In this document: positions 1 to 11,622 of the stretch, piece after piece
How the letters are laid out: the number at the start of each line of letters is the position of its first letter
Numbering within the stretch: the first letter of the stretch is position 1
Assembly (NCBI RefSeq): GCF_019175385.1
Contig: NC_083344.1
Location: 62,310,782 to 62,374,781 of the forward strand
Reading direction: 5' to 3'
DNA from: Lycium barbarum
Lineage: Eukaryota; Streptophyta; Magnoliopsida; Solanales; Solanaceae
Length of the DNA stretch: 64,000 nt
Made by a program: the position numbers and the translations under genes
The notes under the pieces: generated by a model
The model's input: the letters and a program-made list of their open reading frames with translations, nothing else
Told to the model about the DNA's origin: nothing
The model's database searches: none

Positions 1-887
1 GTATGCTGTGTTACGGTTCTCGAGACTTCGCCATAGGGCCGGGTTTCGTTTGGTGTTATGCTGTGATCTGGCTGGTGATGTGCTATGATGATATGTATGT
101 TCGGGGTTGTACGGAGATTTGAACCTTCTGGTGTTATGCTGTGTGTGGCACCAGCGTCGGAGTGGTGACCACGTTCCTGAGCTTTTGCATGCTTTTACCT
201 GCATTATGTATATATGTTTTCAGTACAGATTCTGATATACTGTTCAGTATTCCCCCTTTTGTATCCTGTTTGTTTTCAGTTGTGGCTTATATTTCTGTAC
301 TCTATGCTTTACATACTCAGTACATCTTTCGTACTGACCCCCTTTCTTCAGCGGCTGCGTTTCATGCCCGCAGGTACAGACACCGGTGATCCACCACGGT
401 AGGCTCCACTTTCTGCTATTTCGGAGTGCTCCCTTTTGATTCAGAGTCCACTTTTGGTACATATATCTTTTGCTATGTATATATTTCCGTATATCTGACT
501 ATTTGGGTACGGCGGGGCCCTGTCCCGTCATACGTCTTCATTTTGGATTTGTAGAGGCCTATAGTCATATATGTGGGTCGAGGGTCCTATATGTGTCTGT
601 TTGTTTCCGATTTGTGTTTTAATGCGGTCCGTCTGTTATGGCTGCCAAAACGGCCCTTATATTTATATTTGTACATATGACCGGCGATGTGCATTCCGCC
701 GCTCCCTTCTGTTCGGATATGGTATTTTGGGTGCGCGTGACCGCTTAAGACGAGTTTTGATTTAAACTATGTTTAAAATGGCTATTATGAAATTTGAGCT
801 AAGTATGGGTTTGACAACGGGATATGTGAATCGGTCTGGGTGCCCAAGTAGGGTGCCAGTCACGGCCCACGGGGCTGGGTCGTGACA
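1..887 (+). repeat. 5' LTR of element A, 3' portion
   Basis: Ends in GGGTCGTGACA directly before the PBS and matches the 3' third of LTR Z (from about 49563). It contains the inverted repeat TCAGTAC/GTACTGA (317-337) found in all related LTRs here, followed by CATGCCCGCAGGTA (about 364-377), which resembles a splice donor. A GC-rich near-palindrome lies at about 508-530. The LTR start lies outside the window. Confidence 0.9.
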
Positions 888-891
888 AAAG

Positions 892-903
892 TGGTATCAG
901 AGC
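892..903 (+). other. Primer binding site of element A
   Basis: TGGTATCAGAGC lies four bases after the LTR end and is complementary to the 3' end of plant initiator-Met tRNA, the usual primer of Ty3/gypsy elements. The stretch from here to the gag start at 1092 is untranslated leader. It ends in TTTGCAG just before the ATG, which resembles a splice acceptor. Confidence 0.93.
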
Positions 904-1091
904 TGTTTGTCCACGGAATGTCTACAGGCCGTGTCTCGTAGAGTCTTGTTTATCGGTGTGTTGTGCACCACATCTATAAACAGGAGGCTACAGGGCATTT
1001 AGGGTGTTACCTCTCTTTGAAATCTTAGATCGTGCGATAGAGTTGTGCTGTTAGGATGATTCTGATCTGATTGGTTATTGTGTTTGCAGTG

Positions 1092-2864
1092 ATGCCTCCG
1101 AAGAAGGCAACGGCTGCCCAGAAGGGCAAGGCAGGGATAGGAGAGACCAATCGGGCACAACGAGTTACCCGGGCTCGTGTTTATGATTTGCCCGAGGTTG
1201 TGCCCCATTCAGAGGGATCCGCTACACCACCACCGGCGGAGCCTGGAGCAGGTCCATCAGTAGCTCCAGGGGCCCGAGTACCCGTACCCGAGACTCCAGC
1301 TCCTCAGCCAGGGGCGGAGAACAGGACCCTGAGAGAGGCTGTGCAGTTATTGACCACTCTGGTAGCGGGACAGGCTCGCAGACGCGGGCGGAGAGATGAT
1401 GATGATGATGACAGGCGGGACAGCCTGAGGGTTCGAGAGTTTCTATTATGTGGCCCTCCAGAGTTTTTCGGGTCTAAGCCCGACGAGGACCCCCATGACT
1501 TTATTCGGGGGATGCGGCGCTCACTAGATTTGGTCAGGGCTTAAGAGACTGAGTCTGTTGAGTTGGCTTCGCATAGGCTACGGGATGTTGCTGCCCACTG
1601 GTATGAGTCCTGGGAGCTATCCAGGGGTGAGGGTGCTCCCCCAGCTACTTGGGACGAGTTCGTGACTGCTTTCACTCGCCACGTTTTGCCCCCAGAGTTA
1701 CGGCAGGCGCGGGTTGATCGATTTTTGCATCTGCAGCAGAGAGGTCGGAGCGTTCGTGAGTATAATATGGAGTTTGATTCTTTGGCCCGGTACGCACCTG
1801 CCATAGTAGCAGATATGGCCGATCGGATGCACAGATATGTGATGGGGTTAGACCGCTACTTGATTGATGGCTGCATGGCGGTGGCATTGCAGACAGACAT
1901 GGATATCGCCCGACTACAGGCTTATGCCCTGGGTATGGAGGACCGGCACAGGGCCAATTATTCCAGCAGAGATCGGGACAGGAGGCCGCCCAAGAGGGCC
2001 AGATCTGCAGGATATTCTGGAGATTCTCAAGGCGGACAGCCTCAGCAGCAGCAGTCAGGCAGACATCTTCCTCCGACAGGCTGGGGTACACAGTCAGCCG
2101 GCAGGAGATTTGACAGTGCAGGACAATCTGGGGCCGGTCAGAGCTCCAGAGCGTCAGGGTCACAGATATCCAGAGGTCCCAGTCAGCCCAGATCACCCAG
2201 ACCCTGTTGTTCTCATTGCAGGAAATCGCACCCGGGGGAGTGTTATCGAGTTACTGGAGCCTGTTTTTCATGCGGTGGTCAGGGCTATATTATGCGAGAT
2301 TGTCCGTTGGCAAGCGGTTCGGGTAGTGTAGCTCAGCCGACGGGATCAGCCGTTGGTTCATCATATGCTCCATCAGTTGTACGCCCTGCGGGGCGAGGTA
2401 TGCCGGCACCGGTGGGACGCGGTCGAGGCCGTGGCAGTGCTTCGGGTTCTAGCGGTCCCTTGAACCGCATATACGCATTGGCCAGCCGCCAGGATCAGGA
2501 GGCTTCACCGAATGTCGTCACAGGTACATTACTGGTTTTCTCCAGATCTGTATATGCACTGATTGATCCTAGTTCTACTTTATCATATATTTCCCCGCTC
2601 GTTGCTAGTAAAATTGGGATAGTGTCTGAGCCTATAGAGGCATTTGAAGTGGCTACCCCGGTTGGAGACTGTATTATAGCGAGGCAGGTATATAGGGATT
2701 GTTCTGTGACTATATATGATCGCTGCACTAAAGCTGACTTGGTAGAGTTAGATATGCTGGAATTCGATGTCATTATGGGCATGGACTGGTTAGCTTCCTG
2801 TTATGATAATGTTGACTGCCAGAAAAAGGTAGTCCATTTTCAGTTTCAGGTGAACCAGTTATAG
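1092..2864 (+). pseudogene. gag: Element A gag and protease, one stop and one frameshift
   Basis: I chose the ATG at 1092 because the protein then begins MPPKKATAAQKGK, matching the start in element C. The order is a basic N-terminus, a Pro-rich linker, the capsid-like retrotransposon gag domain (about 1440-1950), a Gln/Ser-rich linker, a zinc knuckle (2262-2302) and the aspartic protease (about 2500-2830, active-site region DPSS in place of the D-S/T-G seen in most gypsy proteases). There is an in-frame TAA at 1542-1544. The knuckle reads C-C-Y-C: the conserved His is Tyr (codon 2286-2288), which should weaken RNA binding. A one-base loss near 2845 shifts the frame and ends the ORF at 2864. 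By comparison with element C, gag and pol were once a single ORF. Confidence 0.85.
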
Positions 2865-5800
2865 AGTGGTTCGGGTCTACAGCATCGCCGAGGGGTAAGT
2901 TTATTTCGTACCTCAAGGCTAAGAAGATGATTCAGAAAGGTTATATCTATCATTTGGTCCGTGTCCACGATACTACAGCCAAGACACCTACTCTTCAGTA
3001 TGTTCCGGTTGTTAATGAATTCTTAGATGTGTTTCCAGATGAGCTTCCGGGTCTTCCGCCTGAACGGGAGATAGATTTCACTTTAGAGTTGTTGCCGGAT
3101 ACGCAGCCTATATCTATTCCTCCGTACAGAATGGCACCGGCTGAATTGAAGGAATTGAAAGAGCAGCTGAAAGATCTGTTGGATAAAGGCTTTATCAGAC
3201 CCAGCACATCACCCTGGGGAGCGCCGGTATTATTTGTAAGAAAGAAAGATGGGTCACTGCGAATGTGTATTGATTATCGGCAATTAAATAAGGTGACTAT
3301 AAAGAATAAATATCCCCTCCCCCGGATTGATGATTTGTTTGATCAGTTGCAGGGTTCCAAATATTTTTCAAAGATAGATTTACACTCGAGTTATCATCAG
3401 GTGCGAGTGCGAGAAACAGATATTCCGAAGACTGCTTTCAGGACCCGGTACGGGCATTATGAATTCAGAGTGATGTCTTTCGGGCTGACTAATGCTCCAG
3501 CGGTATTCATGGATCTGATGAATCGGGTATTTCGGCCTTTCCTGGATATGTTCGTGATTATGTTTATGGATGATATTCTGATTTATTCACGATCAGCAGA
3601 GGAGCATTCGGATCATCTGAGGACAGTACTTGGCATTCTTCGGCAGCAAAAATTAAATGCTAAATTTTCCAAATGTGAATTCTGATTAACTTCTGTGGCA
3701 TTCTTGGGGCATATTGTTGGAGCAGATGGTATTCGGGTCGATACGCAGAAGATTGAAGCTGTACAGAATTGGCCCAGGCCTACTACACCGACAGAGGTAC
3801 GCAGTTTTCTGGGGTTAGCCGGGTATTACCGACGGTTCGTGGAGAAATTTTCTTCAATTACGGCACCACTAACGAAGCTTACTCAGAAAGCAGCAAACTT
3901 TCAGTGGACTGATGCCTGTGAGCGCAGCTTTCAGACGTTGAAAGAAAAATTAATTACAGCTCCAGTTTTAGCTCTTCTAGAAGGGTCAGACGAGTATGTG
4001 GTCTATTGTGACGCCTCTGGTATTGGGATAGGTTGCGTGCTGATGCAACACGGTCGAGTTATAGCCTATGCTTCCTGGCAGCTCAGACCGCACGAGAAGA
4101 ATTATCCCACTCATGATCTTGAGTTAGCCGCGGTGATTCATGCTTTGAAGATTTGGTGGCATTACTTATATGGGGTCCACGTTGATATTTATACGGACCA
4201 TAAGAGTCTCCAGTATATTTTTAAACAGAAAGAACTAAATTTGCGGCAGAGAAGATGGCTTGAATTATTGAAAGATTATGGCGTTGATATTCTGTACCAT
4301 CCTGGGAAAGCCAATGTGGTAGCGGATGCACTTAGTCGCAAGTCCATGGGCAGTTTGGCTGATGTACAATCTGGTAAGAAGGACTTGGTTCGTGAAATTC
4401 ATCAGTTAGCCAGCCTTGGAGTTCGTTTGGCAGATTATGGAGATACTGCGATTTCTGTTCGGGCAGTTGCTGAATCATCAATTATAGAAGAGGTAAGGCA
4501 GCGTCAGTTCGAAGATCCTATTCTGGCTCAGTACAGAAATGTGGCCCTTAATAAAGAAAAGACTCTGTTTGAAATTTCGCCTGAAGGGGTATTATTATAT
4601 GAAGGCATATTCTATGTACCGAATGTTGCAGGCCTGCGGCGACAAATCATGGGCGAGGCGCATAATGCACGGTATTCTGTTCATCCTGGTTCCACTAAAA
4701 TATATCATGATCTCAGGTGTTTGTATTGGTGGGACGGTATGAAGAAAGATATTGCCGAGTTTGTTGGTCAGTACCCAAATTGTCAACAAGTTAAAATTGA
4801 ACATCAGAAGCCCGGTGGATTATTACAGGAGATAGAAATTCCAGCCTGGAAATGGGAGATGATTAATATGGATTTCGTTGTTGGGTTACCGCGCACTCCA
4901 CGCAGGTATGATTCTATTTGGGTTATTGTTGACAGATTGACGAAATCAGCCCATTTTCTTCCAGTCCGGACTACTTATTCGGCTGAGGACTATGCTAGAT
5001 TGTACATCAGAGAGATAGTCAGACTTCACGGAGTCCCTGTATCTATTATTACCGCCCGAGGTGCCCAGTTTACGGCAAATTGCTGGAGGTCATTCCAGGA
5101 GGGATTAGGGACTCAGGTGAGCCTTAGTACAACATTTCATCCTCAGTCCGACGGGCAGGCCGAGCGCACTATTCAGACGCTGGAAGATATGTTGCGGGCC
5201 TGCGTTATTGATTTCAGAGGCAGCTGGGATGATCATTTGCCGCTTATTGAATTTGCTTATAATAATAGTTATCACTCCAGCATTCAGATGGCACCGTACG
5301 AAGCTCTTTATGGCAGAAAATGCAGATCTCCTATTGGTTGGTTCGATGTGGGCGAAACTAAATTAATTGGGCCAGATGTGATCCAGGAAGAAGTATTTAA
5401 AGTGAAACTTATTCGGGAGCGATTATTGGCTGCACAGAGTCGACAGAAGGCATATGCCGACAGACGGCGTCGACCATTAGAGTTCCAGATTGGCGATTGG
5501 GTATTTTTGAAGGTGTCGCCTATGAAGGGTGTTATGAGATTCGGTAAAAAGGGTAAGCTGAGTTCGCGATATATTGGGCCATATCAGATCATTCGGAAGA
5601 TAGGCGAGGTCGCCTATGAGCTAGACTTACCATCTGATTTGGAGGACGTACACCCAGTATTTCATGTGTCTATGCTGCGAAAATGTATTGGTGATCCTTC
5701 CAGAATATTCCCAGTGGACGATATTCAGGTAACGGAAGATCTATCTTATGAAGAGCAGCCTATAACTATTCTGGATCGACAAGTAAGGAGACTACTCACT

Positions 5801-5956
5801 AAAGAAGTGCCTTCCGTTAAAGTCCTGTGGCGCAACAACAACCGGGAAGAGATGACCTGGGAGGCGGAAGATGAGATAAAGAAGAAGTATCCCTACTTGT
5901 TTCCCACGCCCACAGGTAATCTAAACTTTTCAGTTGTTGTGTTGTTTGACAGATGA
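2865..5956 (+). pseudogene. pol: Element A pol: RT, RNase H, integrase, chromodomain
   Basis: The reading frame is open from about 2870 to 5956 except for TGA at 3683-3685, which replaces a Trp codon (the C copy has TGG). RT spans about 3170-3700, with the catalytic FMDD at 3563-3574. RNase H spans about 3960-4330 and contains YCDASG and the TDHKSLQ block. The integrase zinc finger has lost one Cys (QYPNCQ where QCPNCQ is usual). The catalytic core starts with Asp at 4871-4873, but the second catalytic Asp is Ala (GCC, 5054-5056); the Glu at 5162-5164 is kept. A chromodomain lies at about 5760-5905. The Asp-to-Ala change by itself should abolish integration, so this is a dead copy. Confidence 0.88.
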
Positions 5957-6033
5957 ATTATTTATGCTATCTATAAGAGGGACTTCCCCGCTATGCTTAT
6001 AAGACTAATTTAACATTCGGGGACGAATGTTCT

Positions 6034-6047
6034 AAAGGGGGGGAGAA
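6034..6047 (+). other. Polypurine tract of element A
   Basis: AAAGGGGGGGAGAA lies immediately before the LTR start TGTTATGTCCCG and would prime plus-strand DNA. The same kind of tract precedes the 3' LTR of element C. Confidence 0.9.
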
Positions 6048-7645
6048 TGTTATGTCCCGTGTTTTCGCATAATTGGAAATCGTGAAAATAATTAAGACTT
6101 GTAGGTTATAAGGTAATATTTTGATTTTAGTTAATATGACTATGTTGTTTATGAAAGTATTGGTGCAAAGACATCGGGGAAGGCCGAGGGTGAGAGTTGG
6201 AGTTTCGGAAATTAGTTTCGGGAATTGCGAAACGAGATTTTAACGAATTGGGCTCAAAAAAAAATTAGAAAAATTTGGGCCCAAGACCAAGGGGTGGCCG
6301 GCCAAGAGGCCTTGGCCCAAGCCCCATTTAATGGTCATGTGAGTTTCATGTGATCACTTAATCATTAAGATATATTCATACATATCCATTGGAAAGTTCA
6401 AGAAAATCAAGCAAAAATTGAAGAACACCTCAAGAGAGGGTTTCGGCTATAGCAAAAGAAAAGAGGAAAAAAAATTTCTAGCCTCCAATCTTAATCCAAA
6501 AATCTTGTTCTTCTTGTATTGTAGCAAGTTCAAGACGCTCTCCGACGTGATACTATTAGCTTGGCGAAAGAGCGGCGTTTGCGGCACATCGGAATTTTAA
6601 GAAAAAGGTAAGATTTCTATGTTTTTATGTTATGGAATGGATACATATGTTATAGTGATTAGGGTTGCCTGAAGATTATGGGAGTGTGGTGTGTATGTGC
6701 ATGGCGTGTGTGTGTGTGAAGGGTGTGTTTGGCCGTGAGCCATGTTGGTGTGGAAGGGGAGGTGAATTTGATTTTGTTTAGTTTGTTAGTTGCGTCGTTG
6801 TGGCATTTATGACGTAAATGAATGTTTAACGTGTTGAATTGGCATTGAAAATGGTTGCGGGTTGTTATGGGAGATTATATGATTTTTGTATATTCTTATA
6901 TAATTGTGAAAGTAAGACTTTAAATGTGGATTATGGTTGTTGTTAAAAGATTTGGGAGGAAACAATGCGAGTTAGTAGGTTCGTCGTAGTTGTTGACGTT
7001 TCGGATAGAATATGGAAAGTGGCGGATTACTTGAATTCATGTATATTGCATGGAATATTATTGAAATACGGTTGAATAACCTTTAATGAGTAAACGAATA
7101 TGATAATGTCGATATTAGTTTGATATTGTGGAGTTTGAATGGAAGTTGTCGCTTGATGTAGAAAGGAAGAATGTTGGCAATAGATTATCTCGTTGTGAAT
7201 TATGATGTCTTTGGTATTGTGGGTTGTTGTTGTTGATATATTGAGCCGAGCTAAGCCTCGGGGATGTCATATGTATAGGGGAAGTGCTGCCGAAATTTCG
7301 GTAGACAAATATAAGGTTAGATGAATTCTTAAAATCTCGCAATTCCTAATTGGTAACTTTGACCATTTGTAGATTCTGAGCGAAACGGGATTTGAGTTTT
7401 GGATGAGCGTAAGACGTATATAAGGTATGTAAGGCTACCCTATTCCTTCTTTTGGCATGTCTTAAGTATCTTAGGTTGATATCGGAGCCCGGGGGCAATT
7501 CTGTTCCTGGAAATCCGAATTGGAAATCGAGCACTATTCATTCAATTGAATTCAACCTTAAAAATTCTCCTTTTGCTTGAAAAGTAATTAAATGTCCGAA
7601 ACTTATGCAAATGCAATCAAATCGCTTCGGATCCACTTGAGCTTG
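6048..7645 (+). repeat. 3' LTR of element A, 5' half only
   Basis: Starts TGTTATGTCCCG and is collinear with the first half of LTR Z (47531 onward), including the stretch around TCGGTAGACAA (about 7298) and the AGGTATGTAAGGCTACC-type block (about 7424). Similarity fades at about 7635-7650, where sequence that is minus-strand gag of F begins. About 1.3 kb of the LTR, including its end, is missing. Confidence 0.82.
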
Positions 7646-7945
7646 GCCCCGTTGGCCCATCCCTACCCATGTGAGGTTGATGGCCATGTCTTCCATCTCT
7701 ACCCCGGTTCCACTTGTGCTTGGCCCCGTTGGCCCATCCCTTGGGTCCCATACCTTTCATGCATCGCCTCTTCTATCTCATCCTCATGATTTGAACGATC
7801 ATCCCGGTTGTATTGTTGGTTAAGTGGAGGTATAGGGTCATTTGGATATGGATAATTTGGTTTGGTGGTGTGGTTCATTTAGGGCTGGTTCTTGTGGTAA
7901 TAGGTCACTTCGTGGACCTATCGGAATGTTATTTGGGTGGGTAAC
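7646..7945 (-). pseudogene. gag: Element F gag, downstream fragment
   Basis: Read on the minus strand from 7945, this continues the gag reading interrupted at 11291. It is rich in Pro, Asn and Gln, then has a charged stretch with HEDEIEEAMHERYG, and stops near 7675. A frameshift separates it from the first piece. A segment of about 40 bp built on CTTGGCCCCGTTGGCCCATC occurs twice (about 7642-7676 and 7711-7745). It resembles Pro/Gln-rich gag linkers of plant gypsy elements, but on its own it would not be recognisable. Confidence 0.5.
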
Positions 7946-10900
7946 TGTCACGACCCAACCCCGTGGGCCGTGACTGGTATCCTAACTGGATACCCGTACG
8001 TAATTACCTCCCAGAGTTGGCGTGCCCAAAAAAAATAATTCACATTAGCTGTACACGGATCCATAATAAAATAAAATACAGCGCACGAGAACATATACAT
8101 ACATTTGCATACTTAGACTTACACTTAAGCCGTTAAGGCTATCATAGCAGACAAAATAGCAAACTCGTACATACCTACCTGAACAATGACAACCCATAAC
8201 CCACATACATATCTACAGGCCTCTAATCGGACATACAGAATCAGATGACGGGACAGGGCCCCGCCGTACCCCAAGTTACCATACATACAAAATATATAGA
8301 TGTCAGAAGATATATACCAAAAGTACACGCTCCGGATCAAAGGAGCTCTCCCAAAACAGCAGAATCAGTGTCCTAGACTGGCGGCATATCACCGGGTGCG
8401 TCTGTACCTGCGGGCATGTAACGCAGCCCCCGAAGAACCGGGGGTCAGTACGAAAAATGTACCGAGTATGTAAAGCGAAAATATAACAAATATAATCATA
8501 GTCTGAACCAGAAACACAGAAATATAGCGGACAGAATCATAATCCAAACGGACGGGCAGAAATGTACCGGACAGAATCATAATCCAGCCGGACAGACAGA
8601 ATCATAATCCAGACGGACGGACGGAATCATAATCCAAACAGACGGATGGAATCATAATCCATACGGATGGATGGAATCATAATTCAGACGGACAGACAGA
8701 ATCATAATCCAGACGGACGGACGGAACCATAATCTAGACGGACGGAACCATAATCCAGACGGACGGACGGAATCATAATCCACACGGACAGACAGAATCA
8801 TGCATGCAGAGTCATACAGAGTCATATGCTTATACAGATGCAGATAGCATATACATACATACATACAGATCCCGGCCCTCTTATGAGGGACGCGGTAACA
8901 GAACCCGGCCCTCTTAGTACGGGACGCGATGGACAGACAGATCAGATCATATGCCATCCTGGCCGCCAACCCCATACACACATCATAATATCATATACAG
9001 ATGTAAACAGATCCCTGCCCGTACACCGAGGGACGCGGTGAACAATGCAGTGGAATATGCACGATAACAGAACCTGGCCTGGGCGCAGTGAAGGAAGCGT
9101 TGAGGCATCCACGAACAGATTAATGAGAAACCACATACATACAGATCATCATACAGACTCAATGGAACCAAAATAGGCCAAACGGCAGGTCAAATCAAAG
9201 TATTCGGACAGTATTCAAAATATGCGCCTATATATCACTTGGGATGGCACGACAGATTATTACCAGGATCAGATTTCCAGATGTCAAAAATATTTTGTCA
9301 GATTTATGAAAATAGTCATAACGCTTGCCATATAACGGATAGAATATTAGTCCAGATGTTGTCTAAGAAAATCGGACAGAAACAAGGTAGTTAAAGTTAT
9401 ACAGAAAGTATCGGGCTTTGTGGGCCCACCTCGGACCAACTCGAGGTGGCGTACGTAAATTACAGATAATAGACCTTATGAGGTCGTCCATAATCATTTA
9501 GAAGCATACCGACTCCGTTTAGGAAAGTTTCATACATAAAGTTTACTTTAAGGGCAAGTTATAAGAAAACTGATTCAATCTTACTGAAGGAAATGGAGCG
9601 GATTTCAATCTCGAATTCCGAAGAACAGAGTCGTATCTAAGGCTCGCAGCGGAGCCTATTACGTCTAGAACATGCCTGAGAATGAAGGGGTAGGCTTTAC
9701 ATACCTTATTCGCTGCTTACGCCTTTCCAAATTCAAATCCCGTTTCGTCCGAAATCTGCATTTGGTCATGTTTACCAAATATTAATCATAGGGCCTAAAG
9801 GTTCAATTTTTGCCAATACTTGTCTACGGAAATTTGGGCAGCATCTCCCCTATACATACAACATCCCCGAGATTCAACTCGGCTCAAATAGCAACAACCA
9901 ACCCAATCAACAATGCCGACAATATCAACAATCCATTAGAAATGCATTCTAACATAAATTGTCTTCTTTTTCAAATAATGCAACAACTTCCAAACCAACT
10001 TTACACTTTCAAGTCAATATCAACCTTCTCATATTCATTTACTAATCAAGATCATTTAATACAATTTGGAAATATTTCATATCATTTCCACAAAATATTC
10101 ACAAGGTATACAAAATATACAAACTTTCCACCAAAGTCATAATTCATCCAAAACTTCTAATATTCAACCTACCTATCCATAACATATTTCCATCTTCCAA
10201 TTTCATCAACCATAATCATAATTCACATCTTAACAACTTCATTTCCATAATATCACAAAATCATTCTAAAGTGACATAATCTTCTACATTCCAACTTCAA
10301 CCAAAATTCATTCAACTTTCATTCCCAATATAATTTTCACCATAACCACAACTAAAATACAACATAAAATTAACTCATTTTGGCTATACAATATTCACAT
10401 GCACACGACTACTTACACACATATAAACACCATACAAACTTCCATACTTTCATGAATTCTAACCATTTCTACATACTACAACATAAATAAACCCTTCATA
10501 CCACATAAAAAGGGATTAATTCTTACCTTTTCCTCCTTACTTCTTCACTTGACCAAGGTGTGCATTTGATGAACCAAGGGTTCTATCTTCCAAAATAATT
10601 ACACCAAGTTGTAGAGGACCCTTGAATTAGTGGGTATACAACAAGAAAATAATTTTTAGAACAATATTTCATGGGGGGAAAATTCCCCCATCTTGGCCGA
10701 AATGGCCATGGAGTTTTCTCCTTGTTCTTTCTTTTCTTTCTCTCAAGTTTTCTTGAAACTTCTATGCTTTATGACTCATCCAAGGCTCTTATATTAATTA
10801 GCACATGGAAATTTTATTAAACTATGGGTTGGGCCTCACTTGGCCGGCCACCCCTTAAACATTGGGCCTAATATTTTTTTTTTTCATTTTTTTTGGGCCA

Positions 10901-11290
10901 ACTCGGTTGGTCACGAGTTGGGCCTAGCCCACTGACCTTTCAACCGTAAAACGTGCATATCTCCTTGTACCGATGTCACCTATAGGCCCACGACCTACCG
11001 TTGGAAAGCTATTTCAATTATCTACAACTTTTATTTCTGGGCGTCTTCCAAAATTCCAAACTTATAATGCCGATTTGGCCCCTCCAAGTCAGGTCATCCG
11101 AAAACGTTTTCTTAAAAATATCCGTTTGGAGGGCTTCCACTTTGATTTGGCCCCAGGGCCCTTCACGAGTTGTGTTTAACTTTACATATGCGATTCATAT
11201 AACTTGTCACATGTCCCAAAAAAAATCTTGAAGTGTGGGCCCCACCTTTACTTACAAATAATCCGACGTTCGAAAATACAGGATATAACA
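7946..11290 (-). mobile_element. S1: solo LTR, Tekay-type, minus orientation
   Basis: On the minus strand it begins TGTTATATCC (11290) and ends GGGTCGTGACA (7946), with no internal region. It is flanked by a perfect 5-bp target duplication GTAAC (7941-7945 and 11291-11295), so this was one insertion later reduced by LTR-LTR recombination. At 3345 bp it is longer than S2, partly because of a minisatellite. The conserved inverted repeat is at 8445-8465 with one mismatch. Short minus-strand ORFs inside it are not conserved in related LTRs. Confidence 0.93.
8525..8810. repeat. Minisatellite inside solo LTR S1
   Basis: About ten copies of a roughly 26-bp unit built on GGACGGAATCATAATCCAGA, with GGAC/GGAT tetranucleotide variation between copies. 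In LTR orientation it lies just upstream of the conserved inverted repeat. A second array of short GC-rich inverted motifs (CCCGGCCCTC/GGGACGCG) follows at about 8870-9080. Confidence 0.9.
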
Positions 11291-11622
11291 GTAACAATGG
11301 GATTGTGGAAGGGGACATTTTGAGGTGTGGTTTGGGGAGTGGAATTGTACATTTGCTGAAAGGTTCCTGGTGTGATCGTATGTGAAGGACTTTGATTAAT
11401 CCTACTCGAACCTCCTTGGTATAGCACCCGAGGTGAATGGGACACCTCTCGACTACCACTTTCCAAAGTCTCTACCCGACTTCCCAGGTTTGCCATTTGA
11501 CCACCCAAATTTCCCGTTGTGCCTTTTATACTTTGTAACTCTCTCATGAGATACATGAGAGTTAGCTCCCCGGTGGGAACTAGTGTTCCATCCTCCGACG
11601 ACCTAGTACCTATGAATGACAC
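11291..11622 (-). pseudogene. gag: Element F gag, N-terminal fragment
   Basis: Starts with ATG at 11622 and is open for about 110 codons until solo LTR S1 interrupts it. The N-terminus holds VPTGELTL and LMRELQSIKG, then a coiled-coil-like stretch and a Pro/Ser/Gln-rich linker. N1 has VPTGEPTL and LMR at the same place after its own ATG, so both derive from one gag start. This is the N-terminal part of a Ty3/gypsy Gag (capsid and nucleic-acid packaging). No catalytic domain is present in what remains. Confidence 0.65.

Larger units (their letters stand above)
1..7645 (+). mobile_element. Element A: Tekay-type Ty3/gypsy chromovirus, incomplete
   Basis: Order seen on the plus strand: partial 5' LTR, PBS complementary to initiator-Met tRNA, gag with zinc knuckle, aspartic protease, RT, RNase H, integrase, chromodomain, polypurine tract, truncated 3' LTR. 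The domain order and the C-terminal chromodomain are those of plant chromoviruses, and the protein style matches the Tekay/Del lineage. The 5' LTR is cut by the window edge. The 3' LTR stops near 7645, where minus-strand gag of element F begins. The two LTR pieces cover different parts of the LTR, so they cannot be compared for dating. Two stops, one frameshift and a lost integrase catalytic residue make this copy non-functional. Confidence 0.9.

Noticed and set aside
892..903. Part of a tRNA gene
   Set aside because: Only the 12-13 bases complementary to the initiator-Met tRNA 3' end are present, next to an LTR end. It is a primer binding site; the same holds at 24008, 12933, 19626 and 61540.
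1672..2196. Minus-strand ORF of 174 codons
   Set aside because: Antisense shadow of element A gag.
8525..8810. Regularly spaced repeats resembling a CRISPR array
   Set aside because: The units are adjacent and degenerate with no unique spacers, in a plant LTR. It is a minisatellite.
9810..10142. Plus-strand ORF of 110 codons in S1
   Set aside because: Lies antisense in a solo LTR, is rich in A/T-biased residues, and is not conserved in related LTRs (S2, Z).
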